From Solibacillus sp. FSL W7-1436 (lineage in GTDB: Bacteria > Bacillota > Bacilli > Bacillales_A > Planococcaceae), in contig NZ_JBBOWV010000001.1 of assembly GCF_038007305.1 (NCBI RefSeq), forward strand, positions 2,098,501 through 2,162,500: a stretch of DNA of 64,000 nt, written 5' to 3'. Both the position numbers and the translations under genes were made by a program. Position 1 is the stretch's first letter. The number at the start of each line of letters is the position of its first letter. The notes under the pieces are model-generated. The model was not told the origin of the DNA and ran no database searches. It saw only the letters and a program-made list of their open reading frames with translations. Positions 52,740 through 59,687 of this stretch are shown here, piece after piece.

Positions 52740-53150
52740 ATGGCTGAATTAAGAAATTGCCCGTCATGTAACGGATTTTTTAACTATACGGGTATGCGGG
52801 ATGTTTGCCATAACTGTGCACAAATAGAAGAGGATCAATATCAGGTCGTATACCGTTTCCTGCGTAAGCGTGAAAATCGTGCCGCAAATGTGGACCGGAT
52901 TGTAGAGGCAACAGGGGTTGAGCGGGACTTGCTTTATAAATGGGTACGTAAAGGACGTCTGCACCCGGCGATGTTTCCAAACCTTGGCTACCCTTGCGAT
53001 ACTTGTGGGCGTTTGACAAAGTCAGGCAAGCTCTGTGAAAAGTGCCAAAATGAGTTGAAAGCAGAGTTGCGTACATTGGAAGCTGCACAGGATTTCCGAG
53101 AAGAGATGGATCGTAAAACTCGTGCAACTTATCTCTCTGAAAAAAAATAA
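52740..53150 (+). CDS. yvyF: Flagellar operon protein YvyF
   Basis: 136 residues. N-terminal zinc ribbon (CPSCNGFFNYTGMRDVCHNC), a central winged-helix-like stretch (IVEATGVERDLLYKWVRKGRL) and a second Cys pair cluster (CDTCGRLTKSGKLCEKC). This is the TIGR03826-type protein found before flgM in Bacillales; it probably regulates late flagellar genes, but the mechanism is not established. Strong ribosome binding site (TGAGGAGGG). A terminator follows, so flgM is transcribed separately. Confidence 0.9.
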   Translation: MAELRNCPSCNGFFNYTGMRDVCHNCAQIEEDQYQVVYRFLRKRENRAANVDRIVEATGVERDLLYKWVRKGRLHPAMFPNLGYPCDTCGRLTKSGKLCEKCQNELKAELRTLEAAQDFREEMDRKTRATYLSEKK

Positions 53151-53157
53151 TTTCGTA

Positions 53158-53198
53158 AAACGAAGTCGTTTGAATAGGACTTCGTTTTTATTTTTCGT
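53158..53198 (+). terminator. Terminator after yvyF
   Basis: ACGAAGTC pairs with GGACTTCGT, followed by TTTTATTTTT. Confidence 0.88.
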
Positions 53199-53249
53199 AA
53201 AATGAGCATAATAAAATACTACATAAGTCCAGTTTTTTGCGATAAAGCA

Positions 53250-53276
53250 TAAACAATTTGCTAAAGCAGTCGAAAT
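53250..53276 (+). promoter_or_regulatory. Sigma-D-type promoter before flgM
   Basis: TAAA, exactly 15 bases, then GTCGAAAT (6 of 8 to GCCGATAT) match the flagellar sigma-D consensus. Transcription would start near 53284 and read first through the structured element at 53297. Confidence 0.6.
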
Positions 53277-53296
53277 ATATAATAGACAGAGCTTTA

Positions 53297-53481
53297 AAAT
53301 TCATTCAGCTAAAAGCCGCTGAATGAATTTAAGCCCCGGGCGGATGTCAAGGATTCGGCAAGGAGTTCCATTCATAAAGGAAGTCAGCCTAAAAACGTCG
53401 CGTCGTGCGACAATGGCTGACTGATCCACATCATGTGGACCTAAAGCCGAATCCAGACGCAATTACGCCGTGGCGTAATTG
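53297..53481 (+). ncRNA. Multi-hairpin structured leader between the promoter and flgM
   Basis: Four structural units follow one another. (1) A 13-bp perfect stem AAATTCATTCAGC/GCTGAATGAATTT, loop 53310-53317. (2) A closing helix GGATTCGGC (53351-53359) with GCCGAATCC (53446-53454) enclosing three arms: TTCC/GGAA (53366-53382), GTCAGCC/GGCTGAC with inner GTCGC/GCGAC (53383-53421), and TCCACA/TGTGGA (53425-53439). (3) A 10-bp stem CAATTACGCC/GGCGTAATTG (53460-53481). No U tract follows. It is GC-rich against its surroundings and ends just before the flgM ribosome binding site. It could be a regulatory leader or a dispersed repeat element. Confidence 0.65.
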
Positions 53482-53504
53482 ATTTTGAGAGGAGGTCTAT
53501 AAAG

Positions 53505-53765
53505 ATGAAGATTAATCCAATCGGTTTGCAAGCAATCAATAATTACAATAAGCAAGCGCGTCCTGTGAAAACTACAGAAACTCAAAAACCTTTTGCGGAC
53601 CAGATCGAAATTTCAAGTAAAGCGAAAGAGATGCAGGCGAATTCGACCTATGCAAATGAGCGTGCAGAACGTGTGAAAAAGATTAAGGAAGCTATTGATT
53701 CCGGAAACTACAAAGTAGACGCAAAGCAGGTTGCTGAAGACATGCTGAAATTCTACCGCGACTAA
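53505..53765 (+). CDS. flgM: Anti-sigma-D factor FlgM
   Basis: 86 residues. The family pattern is clear: MKINPIGLQAINNYNKQ at the N-terminus, then DQIEISSKAKEMQ and a C-terminal sigma-binding part (NERAERVKKIKEAIDSGNYKVDAKQVAEDMLKFY). It holds the flagellar sigma factor inactive until the hook-basal body is complete. Ribosome binding site GAGAGGAGG. Preceded by its own sigma-D-like promoter and the structured leader; flgN follows 36 bases later. Confidence 0.95.
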   Translation: MKINPIGLQAINNYNKQARPVKTTETQKPFADQIEISSKAKEMQANSTYANERAERVKKIKEAIDSGNYKVDAKQVAEDMLKFYRD

Positions 53766-53801
53766 AAACAGAAATTTTACAAGCAAGGGAGCACTTAATA
53801 C

Positions 53802-54305
53802 ATGTCAATTGCCACGATTGTCGTCACGCTGGAGAAGCTAGAGAAAATGCATAAAAGTCTGCTGGAACTAGCGCTTGCGAAAACGGAATACATTAAGCAA
53901 GGTGATATGGAAAAGCTTGATCAGCTCATCAAAAATGAGCAGGCACATGTAGCGGCGATTAATACACTTGAACAACAGCGTCAGTCGATGGTAACGGATT
54001 ACCTCCGAGCAAAAGGAATTGCTCTCGCTGACACACCGTCTGTTGCCGATGTGATAACGGCCGCTGAAAACAGCGAATCCACAGAACAATTGGTCAGTGT
54101 GCGTGAACGATTAATCGCGCTTCTGAATCAGTTAAAGATGCAAAATGATTTGAATCAGAAGTTGGTCATGAACTCACTGCAGTTTGTTAATATCACTTTG
54201 GATGCTATGCGCCCGCAACGTACCGAACAGTTCAATTATTCCGGTGCGGAAGTGCGCGGCAATGCAGAAGTAACGAAACGGTCATTCAATGAATTTAAAG
54301 CCTAA
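53802..54305 (+). CDS. flgN: FlgK/FlgL export chaperone FlgN
   Basis: 167 residues, helical, no signal peptide. The pattern LEKLEKMHKSLLELALAKTEYIKQGDMEKLDQLIKNE at the N-terminus and the amphipathic C-terminal helix (LLNQLKMQNDLNQKLVMNSLQFVNITLDAM) match FlgN (YvyG). It keeps the hook-filament junction proteins export-competent in the cytoplasm. It sits between flgM and flgK as in B. subtilis. Confidence 0.9.
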   Translation: MSIATIVVTLEKLEKMHKSLLELALAKTEYIKQGDMEKLDQLIKNEQAHVAAINTLEQQRQSMVTDYLRAKGIALADTPSVADVITAAENSESTEQLVSVRERLIALLNQLKMQNDLNQKLVMNSLQFVNITLDAMRPQRTEQFNYSGAEVRGNAEVTKRSFNEFKA

Positions 54306-54352
54306 TCGCATGTAAGCTTCCGCATGCTGCGGGGGAATACATGCGTTTTTTA
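54306..54352 (+). terminator. Terminator-like hairpin between flgN and flgK
   Basis: CGCATGTA pairs with TACATGCG and an inner TTCC pairs with GGAA, followed by TTTTTT. It lies inside the flagellar operon, where partial termination or a separate flgK promoter would be needed. Confidence 0.7.
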
Positions 54353-54397
54353 TTGATACATTATTCGATACAACACACTTAAAAGGGAGGTCCTACA

Positions 54398-55984
54398 ATG
54401 CGTTCAACATTTATGGGACTTGAAGCAAGCAAGCGCGGTCTGTTCACGCAGCAATCTGCGCTATACACAACAGGACATAATATTTCAAATGCCAATACAG
54501 ACGGCTATTCGCGCCAGCGCGTTAATATGGAAACAACACTGGGATTCCCAAGTCCGGGTTTAAATACAGGTAAATCGGCGGGGCATATCGGAACAGGGGT
54601 ACAGGCACATTCTGTACAGCGGATTCGAGATAGTTTTGTTGATCAGCAATACAGACAGGAAACGCATAAACTTGGTTACTGGCAGACAAGATCTCATTCT
54701 ATTAGTCAGCTAGAAGATGTGTTGAATGAGCCATCTGACTATGGTTTGGCGGAATCGTTAAATGAGTTATGGAATTCACTGCAGGATCTGAATGTCCGTC
54801 CGGAAAATGGCGGAACGCGTGCGGTTGTCGTACAGCGCGGGATTGCGGTAGCGGATTCTTTCCATTACATGTATAACTCGATTAAGAAAATCCAGGACAA
54901 TGCAGGTGCTGAACTTGGCATTCAATTAAGAGATGCAAACTCGATTTTGAAGCAAATTGGCGATCTGAATGCACAAATTCAAACAATCGAACCGAATGGC
55001 TATATGCCGAACGATTTATATGATGCTCGTGATAGTTTAATAGATGAGCTTGCTACGCATTTCCCGATTGAAGTGAAGCGTTCGGAAAAAGGGTCGGGCG
55101 GGAATTCTTTAGCGATTGCAGAAGGGCCGGTTACTGTTAGCCTTCTATTAAAAGATGGTTCAAAGCTTAAACTAGTAGACGGGAAAGATTATGCACAGTT
55201 CCGTACGGATGGAGCAGATGACGGTGTTACACCGGTTGGTAATATGACTGGGATTTCACTTGTGAAATTAGACAAAGACGGAAATGATACTGATCTTCCG
55301 GCTGACTGGTCGCAAACAGGTACTACTGTTGACATCAACGACTTTAGCGACCTTGGGAAATTTAAATCATTAGTCAATTCGTACGGTTATACAAATAATA
55401 ACGGTGAGACAACAGGGCTCTTCCCTGAAATGATCAATAAACTAAATGATATGGCAAAGGCTTTTGCTGAAAAGTTCAATGAAATCCATAAGAGCGGAAC
55501 AGATTTAGAAGGGAATCAAGGAGAAGATTTCTTTATTTCAAATGATCCGTTAGTGCCGGGCATTACAGCAGAAAATATTTATGTATCGGACACGATTATA
55601 AAAGATCCGAACACAATCGCCGCTTCAGATTCGGATCCGGGTAATGCGGAACCAGGGAACGGTAAAAATGCGCTTCTTCTGGCAAATATGAAATTTGTAG
55701 CTCTGGAAGATTTGGATAATCTGAGTGTACAAACATACTTCGAAGGCTTAATAGGACAGCTCGGTGTAGACGGTCAGCAGGCAACACGCCTTGAATATAA
55801 TGCAGGGACACTTCAGCAGGCGGTAAAAGAGCGCCGTGACTCAGTAAGTTCTGTCTCGCTCGATGAAGAAATGACAAATATGATTACATTCCAACAGGCG
55901 TACAATGCCAACGCCCGCATGATTACAGTAATAGATGAAACACTTGATAAAATCATCAACGGCATGGGCCGCGCCGGATTATAG
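54398..55984 (+). CDS. flgK: Hook-filament junction protein FlgK
   Basis: 528 residues. N-terminal D0 motif STFMGLEASKRGLFTQQSALYTTGHNISNANTDGYSRQRV and C-terminal SLDEEMTNMITFQQAYNANARMITVIDETLDKIINGMG are both present, as required for packing in the axial rod. The central part (about 180-430) is variable. HAP1 forms the first of two zones joining hook and filament. Ribosome binding site GGGAGGTCC. flgL begins 13 bases later. Confidence 0.96.
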   Translation: MRSTFMGLEASKRGLFTQQSALYTTGHNISNANTDGYSRQRVNMETTLGFPSPGLNTGKSAGHIGTGVQAHSVQRIRDSFVDQQYRQETHKLGYWQTRSHSISQLEDVLNEPSDYGLAESLNELWNSLQDLNVRPENGGTRAVVVQRGIAVADSFHYMYNSIKKIQDNAGAELGIQLRDANSILKQIGDLNAQIQTIEPNGYMPNDLYDARDSLIDELATHFPIEVKRSEKGSGGNSLAIAEGPVTVSLLLKDGSKLKLVDGKDYAQFRTDGADDGVTPVGNMTGISLVKLDKDGNDTDLPADWSQTGTTVDINDFSDLGKFKSLVNSYGYTNNNGETTGLFPEMINKLNDMAKAFAEKFNEIHKSGTDLEGNQGEDFFISNDPLVPGITAENIYVSDTIIKDPNTIAASDSDPGNAEPGNGKNALLLANMKFVALEDLDNLSVQTYFEGLIGQLGVDGQQATRLEYNAGTLQQAVKERRDSVSSVSLDEEMTNMITFQQAYNANARMITVIDETLDKIINGMGRAGL

Positions 55985-55997
55985 GAGGTAGACCAAA

Positions 55998-56873
55998 ATG
56001 CGTGTGACACAATCAATGCTTTCAGGCAATATGCTGCGTAATTTATCGAACAGCTATGAAAAAATGGGGAAACTGCAGGAGCAGGTGAACACCGGGAAAA
56101 AGGTGAACCGTCCATCAGATGATCCGGTTACTGCTATGAAAGGTATTAACTATCGTGCTGAATTAAATAACGTGGAGCAATTTGCCCGTAATATAGGTGA
56201 AGCACATAACTGGCTTGATACGACAGATGATACATTCGATAAGATTGGTTCAACAATTCAGCGTGCGAATGAGCTGATGGTACAGGCGTCATCTGATACG
56301 GTGACAGCAGATGACCGTAAAAAAATTGACACTGAACTTCAGCAGCTAAGAGAACATATTCAAAACTTGGCGAATACGAAAATCGGCGACCGCTATATTT
56401 TCAGCGGTACAAAAACTACGACTGCACCGTTTGATGGCGAAAAATATGTGGATGACCCAGCATTTACAAAGCCGATTGAAATTGAAGTATTCAGCGGAAT
56501 TATGCTGCCGATTAATAGTACGCCGATTGATGTATTTAAAGATATCGATAAAATGTTTGGAGATATCAGCGCAGCGATTGAAGGCGGTGCAACAGGCAGT
56601 GAACTTTCAGAGCATCTTTCCACAATTGATACAAACATGAACAAGCTCCTTGAAACAAGAGCGGGAATCGGTGCACTTCAAAATCGTGTGGAATTAATGG
56701 ACACACGCCTGCAGTCACAGGAAGTAATAGCAACAAAGCGTATGTCAGAAAATGAAGATATCGACTATGAAAAAACGATTACGCAAATGATTACACAGGA
56801 ATCGATTCATCGTGCTGCCCTATCAGTAGGTGCAAAAATTATTCAACCAACATTAGCAGACTTTTTAAGATAA
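55998..56873 (+). CDS. flgL: Hook-filament junction protein FlgL
   Basis: 291 residues, flagellin-like: RVTQSMLSGNMLRNLSNSYEKMGKLQEQVNTGKKVNRPSDDPVTAM at the N-terminus and EDIDYEKTITQMITQESIHRAALSVGAKIIQPTLADFL at the C-terminus. HAP3 caps the junction on which the filament grows. Ribosome binding site AGGAGG. A hairpin follows the stop codon. Confidence 0.96.
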   Translation: MRVTQSMLSGNMLRNLSNSYEKMGKLQEQVNTGKKVNRPSDDPVTAMKGINYRAELNNVEQFARNIGEAHNWLDTTDDTFDKIGSTIQRANELMVQASSDTVTADDRKKIDTELQQLREHIQNLANTKIGDRYIFSGTKTTTAPFDGEKYVDDPAFTKPIEIEVFSGIMLPINSTPIDVFKDIDKMFGDISAAIEGGATGSELSEHLSTIDTNMNKLLETRAGIGALQNRVELMDTRLQSQEVIATKRMSENEDIDYEKTITQMITQESIHRAALSVGAKIIQPTLADFLR

Positions 56874-56877
56874 TGAA

Positions 56878-56915
56878 AAAGCGTTTGGACACATTGTGCC
56901 AAGCGCTTTCTTTAA
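56878..56915 (+). terminator. Hairpin after flgL (weak terminator)
   Basis: AGCGTTTGG pairs with CCAAGCGCT, with an inner CAC/GTG step, followed by TTCTTT. The T tract is imperfect, so read-through to the next genes is likely. Confidence 0.6.
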
Positions 56916-56928
56916 AGGGAGGGACAAA

Positions 56929-57483
56929 ATGAATATCCCGCAAATTCAATTGTCGACAACAAAAGGACAAATCGGGCTGACAACACAAAGACCGGTCCAG
57001 CAAATCGAACAGCCAATAGCCGATTTGGATCTTCAGCAGCCAAAAGCCGAAATGTCAATCCGTACAACAAACTCGGAGCTGTCCATTGATTCGGTTGAAA
57101 TGCGTGAAAGCCTTGATTTAAAAAGTTCCCGCAGCCGTACAGCCGAAGTTGCCCAGTACAGTAAGCAAACTGCAATGGAAGGACTGGCTAGAAGGGCACA
57201 AGAAGGCGCAGAGCTTATGAAAATTGAAAATGGCGGCAATCCCCTTGCCGAGCAGGCAAAAAGAACTGGAAGACAACCATATACAAGCTTAGGAATTAAA
57301 TTTATCCCACAGGCTGATAGCGTCAAGATAAATTTCACACCAGGCTCAGCTAATATTCAGATAGAACCGCAAAAGGTGATTAATAATACGAAAATAAACA
57401 AGCCAATCCATAACTACATACCTGGTAAAGTAAATGTGGAAATGCAGCAATATCCGTCTTTGAAAATTGATTGGCTTGTATAA
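56929..57483 (+). CDS. yviE: YviE-like (DUF6470) protein
   Basis: 184 residues; the ATG at 56929 follows GGGAGGGA and the upstream extension lies in the hairpin region. N-terminus IPQIQLSTTKGQIGLTTQRP, then a helical middle (VAQYSKQTAMEGLARRAQEG) and a beta-rich C-terminus (VEMQQYPSLKIDWLV). Position between flgL and fliW is that of B. subtilis yviE. Function not established; it is probably cytoplasmic and linked to flagellar assembly only by context. Confidence 0.85.
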   Translation: MNIPQIQLSTTKGQIGLTTQRPVQQIEQPIADLDLQQPKAEMSIRTTNSELSIDSVEMRESLDLKSSRSRTAEVAQYSKQTAMEGLARRAQEGAELMKIENGGNPLAEQAKRTGRQPYTSLGIKFIPQADSVKINFTPGSANIQIEPQKVINNTKINKPIHNYIPGKVNVEMQQYPSLKIDWLV

Positions 57484-57494
57484 AGGAGAATATG

Positions 57495-57929
57495 ATGAAA
57501 ATTACAACTGCTTATATGGGTGAAGTCGAAATTAACCCATCTCAAATCATCAAATTTGAACATGGTTTACCCGGTTTTGAAGAAGAAAAAGAGTTTGTTC
57601 AGTTAACCTTGTCAGAAGAAAGTGCGTACCAAGTACTGCAGTCGATAAATACAGCAGGGCTAGCATTTATTATTACAAGTCCATACGCAGTAATTGCTGA
57701 TTATAACTTTGACTTGGAAGCCTCGGTTATTCAAGCACTGGATATTAAAAGTGCTGGAGAAGTCGCGGTATTTGTCATTGTGTCTTTAAAGGATACTTTA
57801 GAGAATTCCACAGTAAACTTAAAGGCACCAATTATATTAAATATCGAAAATCAAAAAGCAAAGCAAATTATTTTAGATGATGACTACGGAATTCGCCACC
57901 AGTTAGCTGTAGAGAAGAAGGAGGTATGA
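57495..57929 (+). CDS. fliW: Flagellar assembly factor FliW
   Basis: 144 residues from the ATG at 57495, six bases after AAAGGAG; the ATG at 57492 is too close to it. Motifs: GEVEINPSQIIKFEHGLPGFEEEKEFV and FVIVSLKDTLENSTVNLKAPI. FliW binds flagellin and, when flagellin is exported, is freed to bind CsrA and release hag translation. csrA starts four bases after its stop, and hag with a CsrA-type hairpin comes next, so the full partner switch is present. Confidence 0.95.
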   Translation: MKITTAYMGEVEINPSQIIKFEHGLPGFEEEKEFVQLTLSEESAYQVLQSINTAGLAFIITSPYAVIADYNFDLEASVIQALDIKSAGEVAVFVIVSLKDTLENSTVNLKAPIILNIENQKAKQIILDDDYGIRHQLAVEKKEV

Positions 57930-57933
57930 CCAC

Positions 57934-58146
57934 ATGCTAGTATTAACACGGAAAGTAGGCGAAACAATCTGGATCGATGAAGAGATTGAAATCGTTATTA
58001 CAGAAGTTAAAGGTGATCAGGTGAAAGTAGGTATCCGAGCACCACGGCATGTGGACATCATCCGCGGTGAGCTGAGGAAGGATATTTCCGATTCGAATAC
58101 AGAGGCAGTAGTGAAAGATTTATCACTGTTTGATAAGTTGAAATAA
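57934..58146 (+). CDS. csrA: Translational repressor CsrA
   Basis: 70 residues: MLVLTRKVGETIWIDEEIEIVI, then the RNA-contacting IRAPRHVDIIRGEL. It binds GGA-containing hairpins in the hag leader and blocks ribosome access; FliW antagonises it. AAGGAGG precedes the ATG inside the end of fliW. The target hairpin is visible at 58265-58280. Confidence 0.96.
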   Translation: MLVLTRKVGETIWIDEEIEIVITEVKGDQVKVGIRAPRHVDIIRGELRKDISDSNTEAVVKDLSLFDKLK

Positions 58147-58173
58147 AAAAGTAAAAAAAGATTGAAAAACTAT

Positions 58174-58199
58174 TAAACAAAAATTAGTTCGTCCGATAT
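58174..58199 (+). promoter_or_regulatory. Sigma-D promoter of hag
   Basis: TAAA, 14 bases, then TCCGATAT (7 of 8 to GCCGATAT) is an excellent flagellar sigma promoter. It lies about 110 bases before the flagellin start codon, leaving a long leader. Confidence 0.85.
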
Positions 58200-58264
58200 T
58201 AATAGTGTCAGCAAGAGAAGCCAGACCGGCCGGCTAACTTCTCTTCTACATAAAACAAAATTTG

Positions 58265-58280
58265 CCCACAAGGACGTGGG
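58265..58280 (+). promoter_or_regulatory. CsrA-binding hairpin in the hag leader
   Basis: CCCAC pairs with GTGGG around a hexaloop AAGGAC, presenting GGA exactly as in a high-affinity CsrA site (ACAAGGAYGU). A second GGA lies in the ribosome binding site (GGGAGGA, 58293-58299). An additional stem AGAGAAG/CTTCTCT lies upstream (about 58214-58244). Confidence 0.75.
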
Positions 58281-58306
58281 TCAAACATTCCAGGGAGGAA
58301 ATAATA

Positions 58307-59071
58307 ATGAGAATTAATCACAATATCGCTGCTCTTAACACACACCGTCAATTAAATAGTGCAACAAATGCACAATCAGGATCAATGGAGAAATTATCTT
58401 CTGGATTACGTATTAACAAAGCTGGCGATGACGCAGCAGGTTTAGCAATCTCTGAAAAAATGCGTGGACAAATCCGTGGTTTAGATATGGCTTCTAAAAA
58501 TGCACAAGATGGTATTTCTTTAATCCAAACTGCTGAAGGTGCATTAAATGAAACGCATGATATCCTTCAACGTATGCGTGAACTTGTAGTTCAAGCAGGA
58601 AATACTGGTACGCAAGGTTCAGATGATCTTCAAGCAATTCAAGATGAAATTGATGCACTTCAAGAAGAATTAGGTGGAGAAAGTGGATCTAAAGGTATTA
58701 CTGATCGCACACAATTTAATGGGAAGAATTTACTTGACGGAACATTTTCAGGTGGTACTTTACAAATTGGTGCAAATGGTGGGCAACAAATTACTTTAGA
58801 CATTAAAGATATGTCCGCAGACGCACTAGGAACAGCTAGTGGTACTACAGTTACAGTATCTATTGCTGCCATTGACGTTACAGCTTTCTCTGCTTCAGGT
58901 GGAAATGGTTTTGATGCCCAATTGAAAGCAGTTGATGACGCAATTAAACAAGTATCTGCAGAACGTTCAAGTCTTGGTGCAACTCAAAACCGTTTAGAAC
59001 ATACAATTAATAATCTAAGCACAGCTTCTGAAAACCTAACTTCTGCGGAATCTCGTATCCGTGACGTAGAT
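58307..59071 (+). CDS. hag: Flagellin, exon 1 (N-terminal 255 residues)
   Basis: The ATG at 58307 follows GGGAGGA; a longer frame from 58262 would pass through the CsrA hairpin. MRINHNIAALNTHRQLN and GLRINKAGDDAAGLAISEKMRGQIRGL are the conserved N-terminal D0/D1 parts, and AQNRLEHTINNLSTASENLT-type sequence with SRIRDVD marks the C-terminal D1 helix. The reading frame then meets a stop at 59087, before the essential C-terminal helix. That helix (ending QGVLQLLR) is encoded 365 bases further on, after a group I intron. The end given here (codon GAT, Asp255) is the junction that restores the canonical DVDMAKEMM; other junctions are possible (see the intron). Confidence 0.9.
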
Positions 59072-59436
59072 TATGCTTTAGCTGCCTAAGAGCAGTAGCA
59101 AGCACAGTCGTCCTAGCTGGTAACGGCTAGAGATTATTATCGGGTGAATTGCTGGAAACCCCTTAGAGCTTTTCTTGCCACAACGTAGTTGGAAACGACA
59201 AGCGTGAAGGTTTGATAAAAGAAAAGATTGGGCAATCAGCAGCCAAGCTCCTGTCTCGAAAGAGTGGAGAAGGTTCAACGACTAGGAAAAACTATCTAAG
59301 GTGAAAGCTATGGTAATGAATTCCATAGGTGAGACAATGTCCATCAGCATTGTGGATCCGAAGTGCCCGACCCCTACTAGATTTACTAAAGGGTGAAGAT
59401 ATAGTCTAGTCATTTATGAAAGTAAATGTTCGCACG
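59072..59436 (+). ncRNA. Group I self-splicing intron in the flagellin gene
   Basis: Conserved core elements occur in order: P (AATTGCTGGAAAC, about 59147-59159), Q (AATCAGCAGCCAAGC, 59234-59248), R (GTTCAACGACTA, 59273-59284) and S (AAGATATAGTC, 59396-59406). P4 pairs GCTG with CAGC; P7 pairs GACTA (59280) with TAGTC (59402). A P9-like hairpin CATTTAT-GAAA-GTAAATG ends at 59428 and the intron ends in G. About 365 nt, no internal ORF, so no homing endonuclease. The 3' exon frame resumes in phase. The exact 5' junction is uncertain: the guide GGCTAG at 59125 pairs best with exon sequence ending at 59083. Group I introns in flagellin genes are known from thermophilic Bacillus/Geobacillus. Confidence 0.88.
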
Positions 59437-59550
59437 ATGGCGAAAGAAATGATGGCACAAACGAAGAATTCTATTCTAGCACAAGCATCACAAGCTATGC
59501 TTGCGCAAGCAAATCAACAACCTCAAGGGGTTTTACAGCTATTACGTTAA
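59437..59550 (+). CDS. hag: Flagellin, exon 2 (C-terminal 37 residues)
   Basis: Codons MAKEMMAQTKNSILAQ, then ASQAMLAQANQQPQGVLQLLR and stop form the canonical flagellin C-terminal D0 helix, which pairs with the N-terminal D0 in the filament core and is needed for polymerisation. There is no ribosome binding site or independent role for this piece. Joined to exon 1 it gives a flagellin of about 292 residues, normal for a short Bacillales flagellin. Confidence 0.9.
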   Translation: MAKEMMAQTKNSILAQASQAMLAQANQQPQGVLQLLR

Positions 59551-59568
59551 TTCTAAAATTTTATTTTT

Positions 59569-59640
59569 TGAACCTATCTCTAAGTAGAGATAGGTTCATT
59601 AATAAAAGGTTCGTATTTTGTACGAACCTTTTATTAATGA
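59569..59640. terminator. Double hairpin after hag, second stem 19 bp perfect
   Basis: Stem one pairs GAACCTATCTCT with AGAGATAGGTTC (59570-59597). Stem two pairs CATTAATAAAAGGTTCGTA (59597-59615) with its perfect complement at 59621-59639 around TTTTG. The tails are AT-rich rather than a pure U tract. They isolate hag from the glycosyltransferase gene. Confidence 0.75.
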
Positions 59641-59687
59641 AGAGTATAAATTCATATAAAATATGATAAACTGTGGGGAGTTGCAGC

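Noticed and set aside
53297-53330. First hairpin before flgM as a second yvyF terminator
   Set aside because: No U tract follows, and a proper terminator already lies at 53158-53198; the hairpin is downstream of the predicted sigma-D start.
59084-59436. Group II intron or IStron in hag
   Set aside because: The P/Q/R/S core is of group I type; no domain V-like hairpin, no reverse transcriptase and no tnpA/tnpB are present. A gene-less IStron remnant is not strictly excluded.
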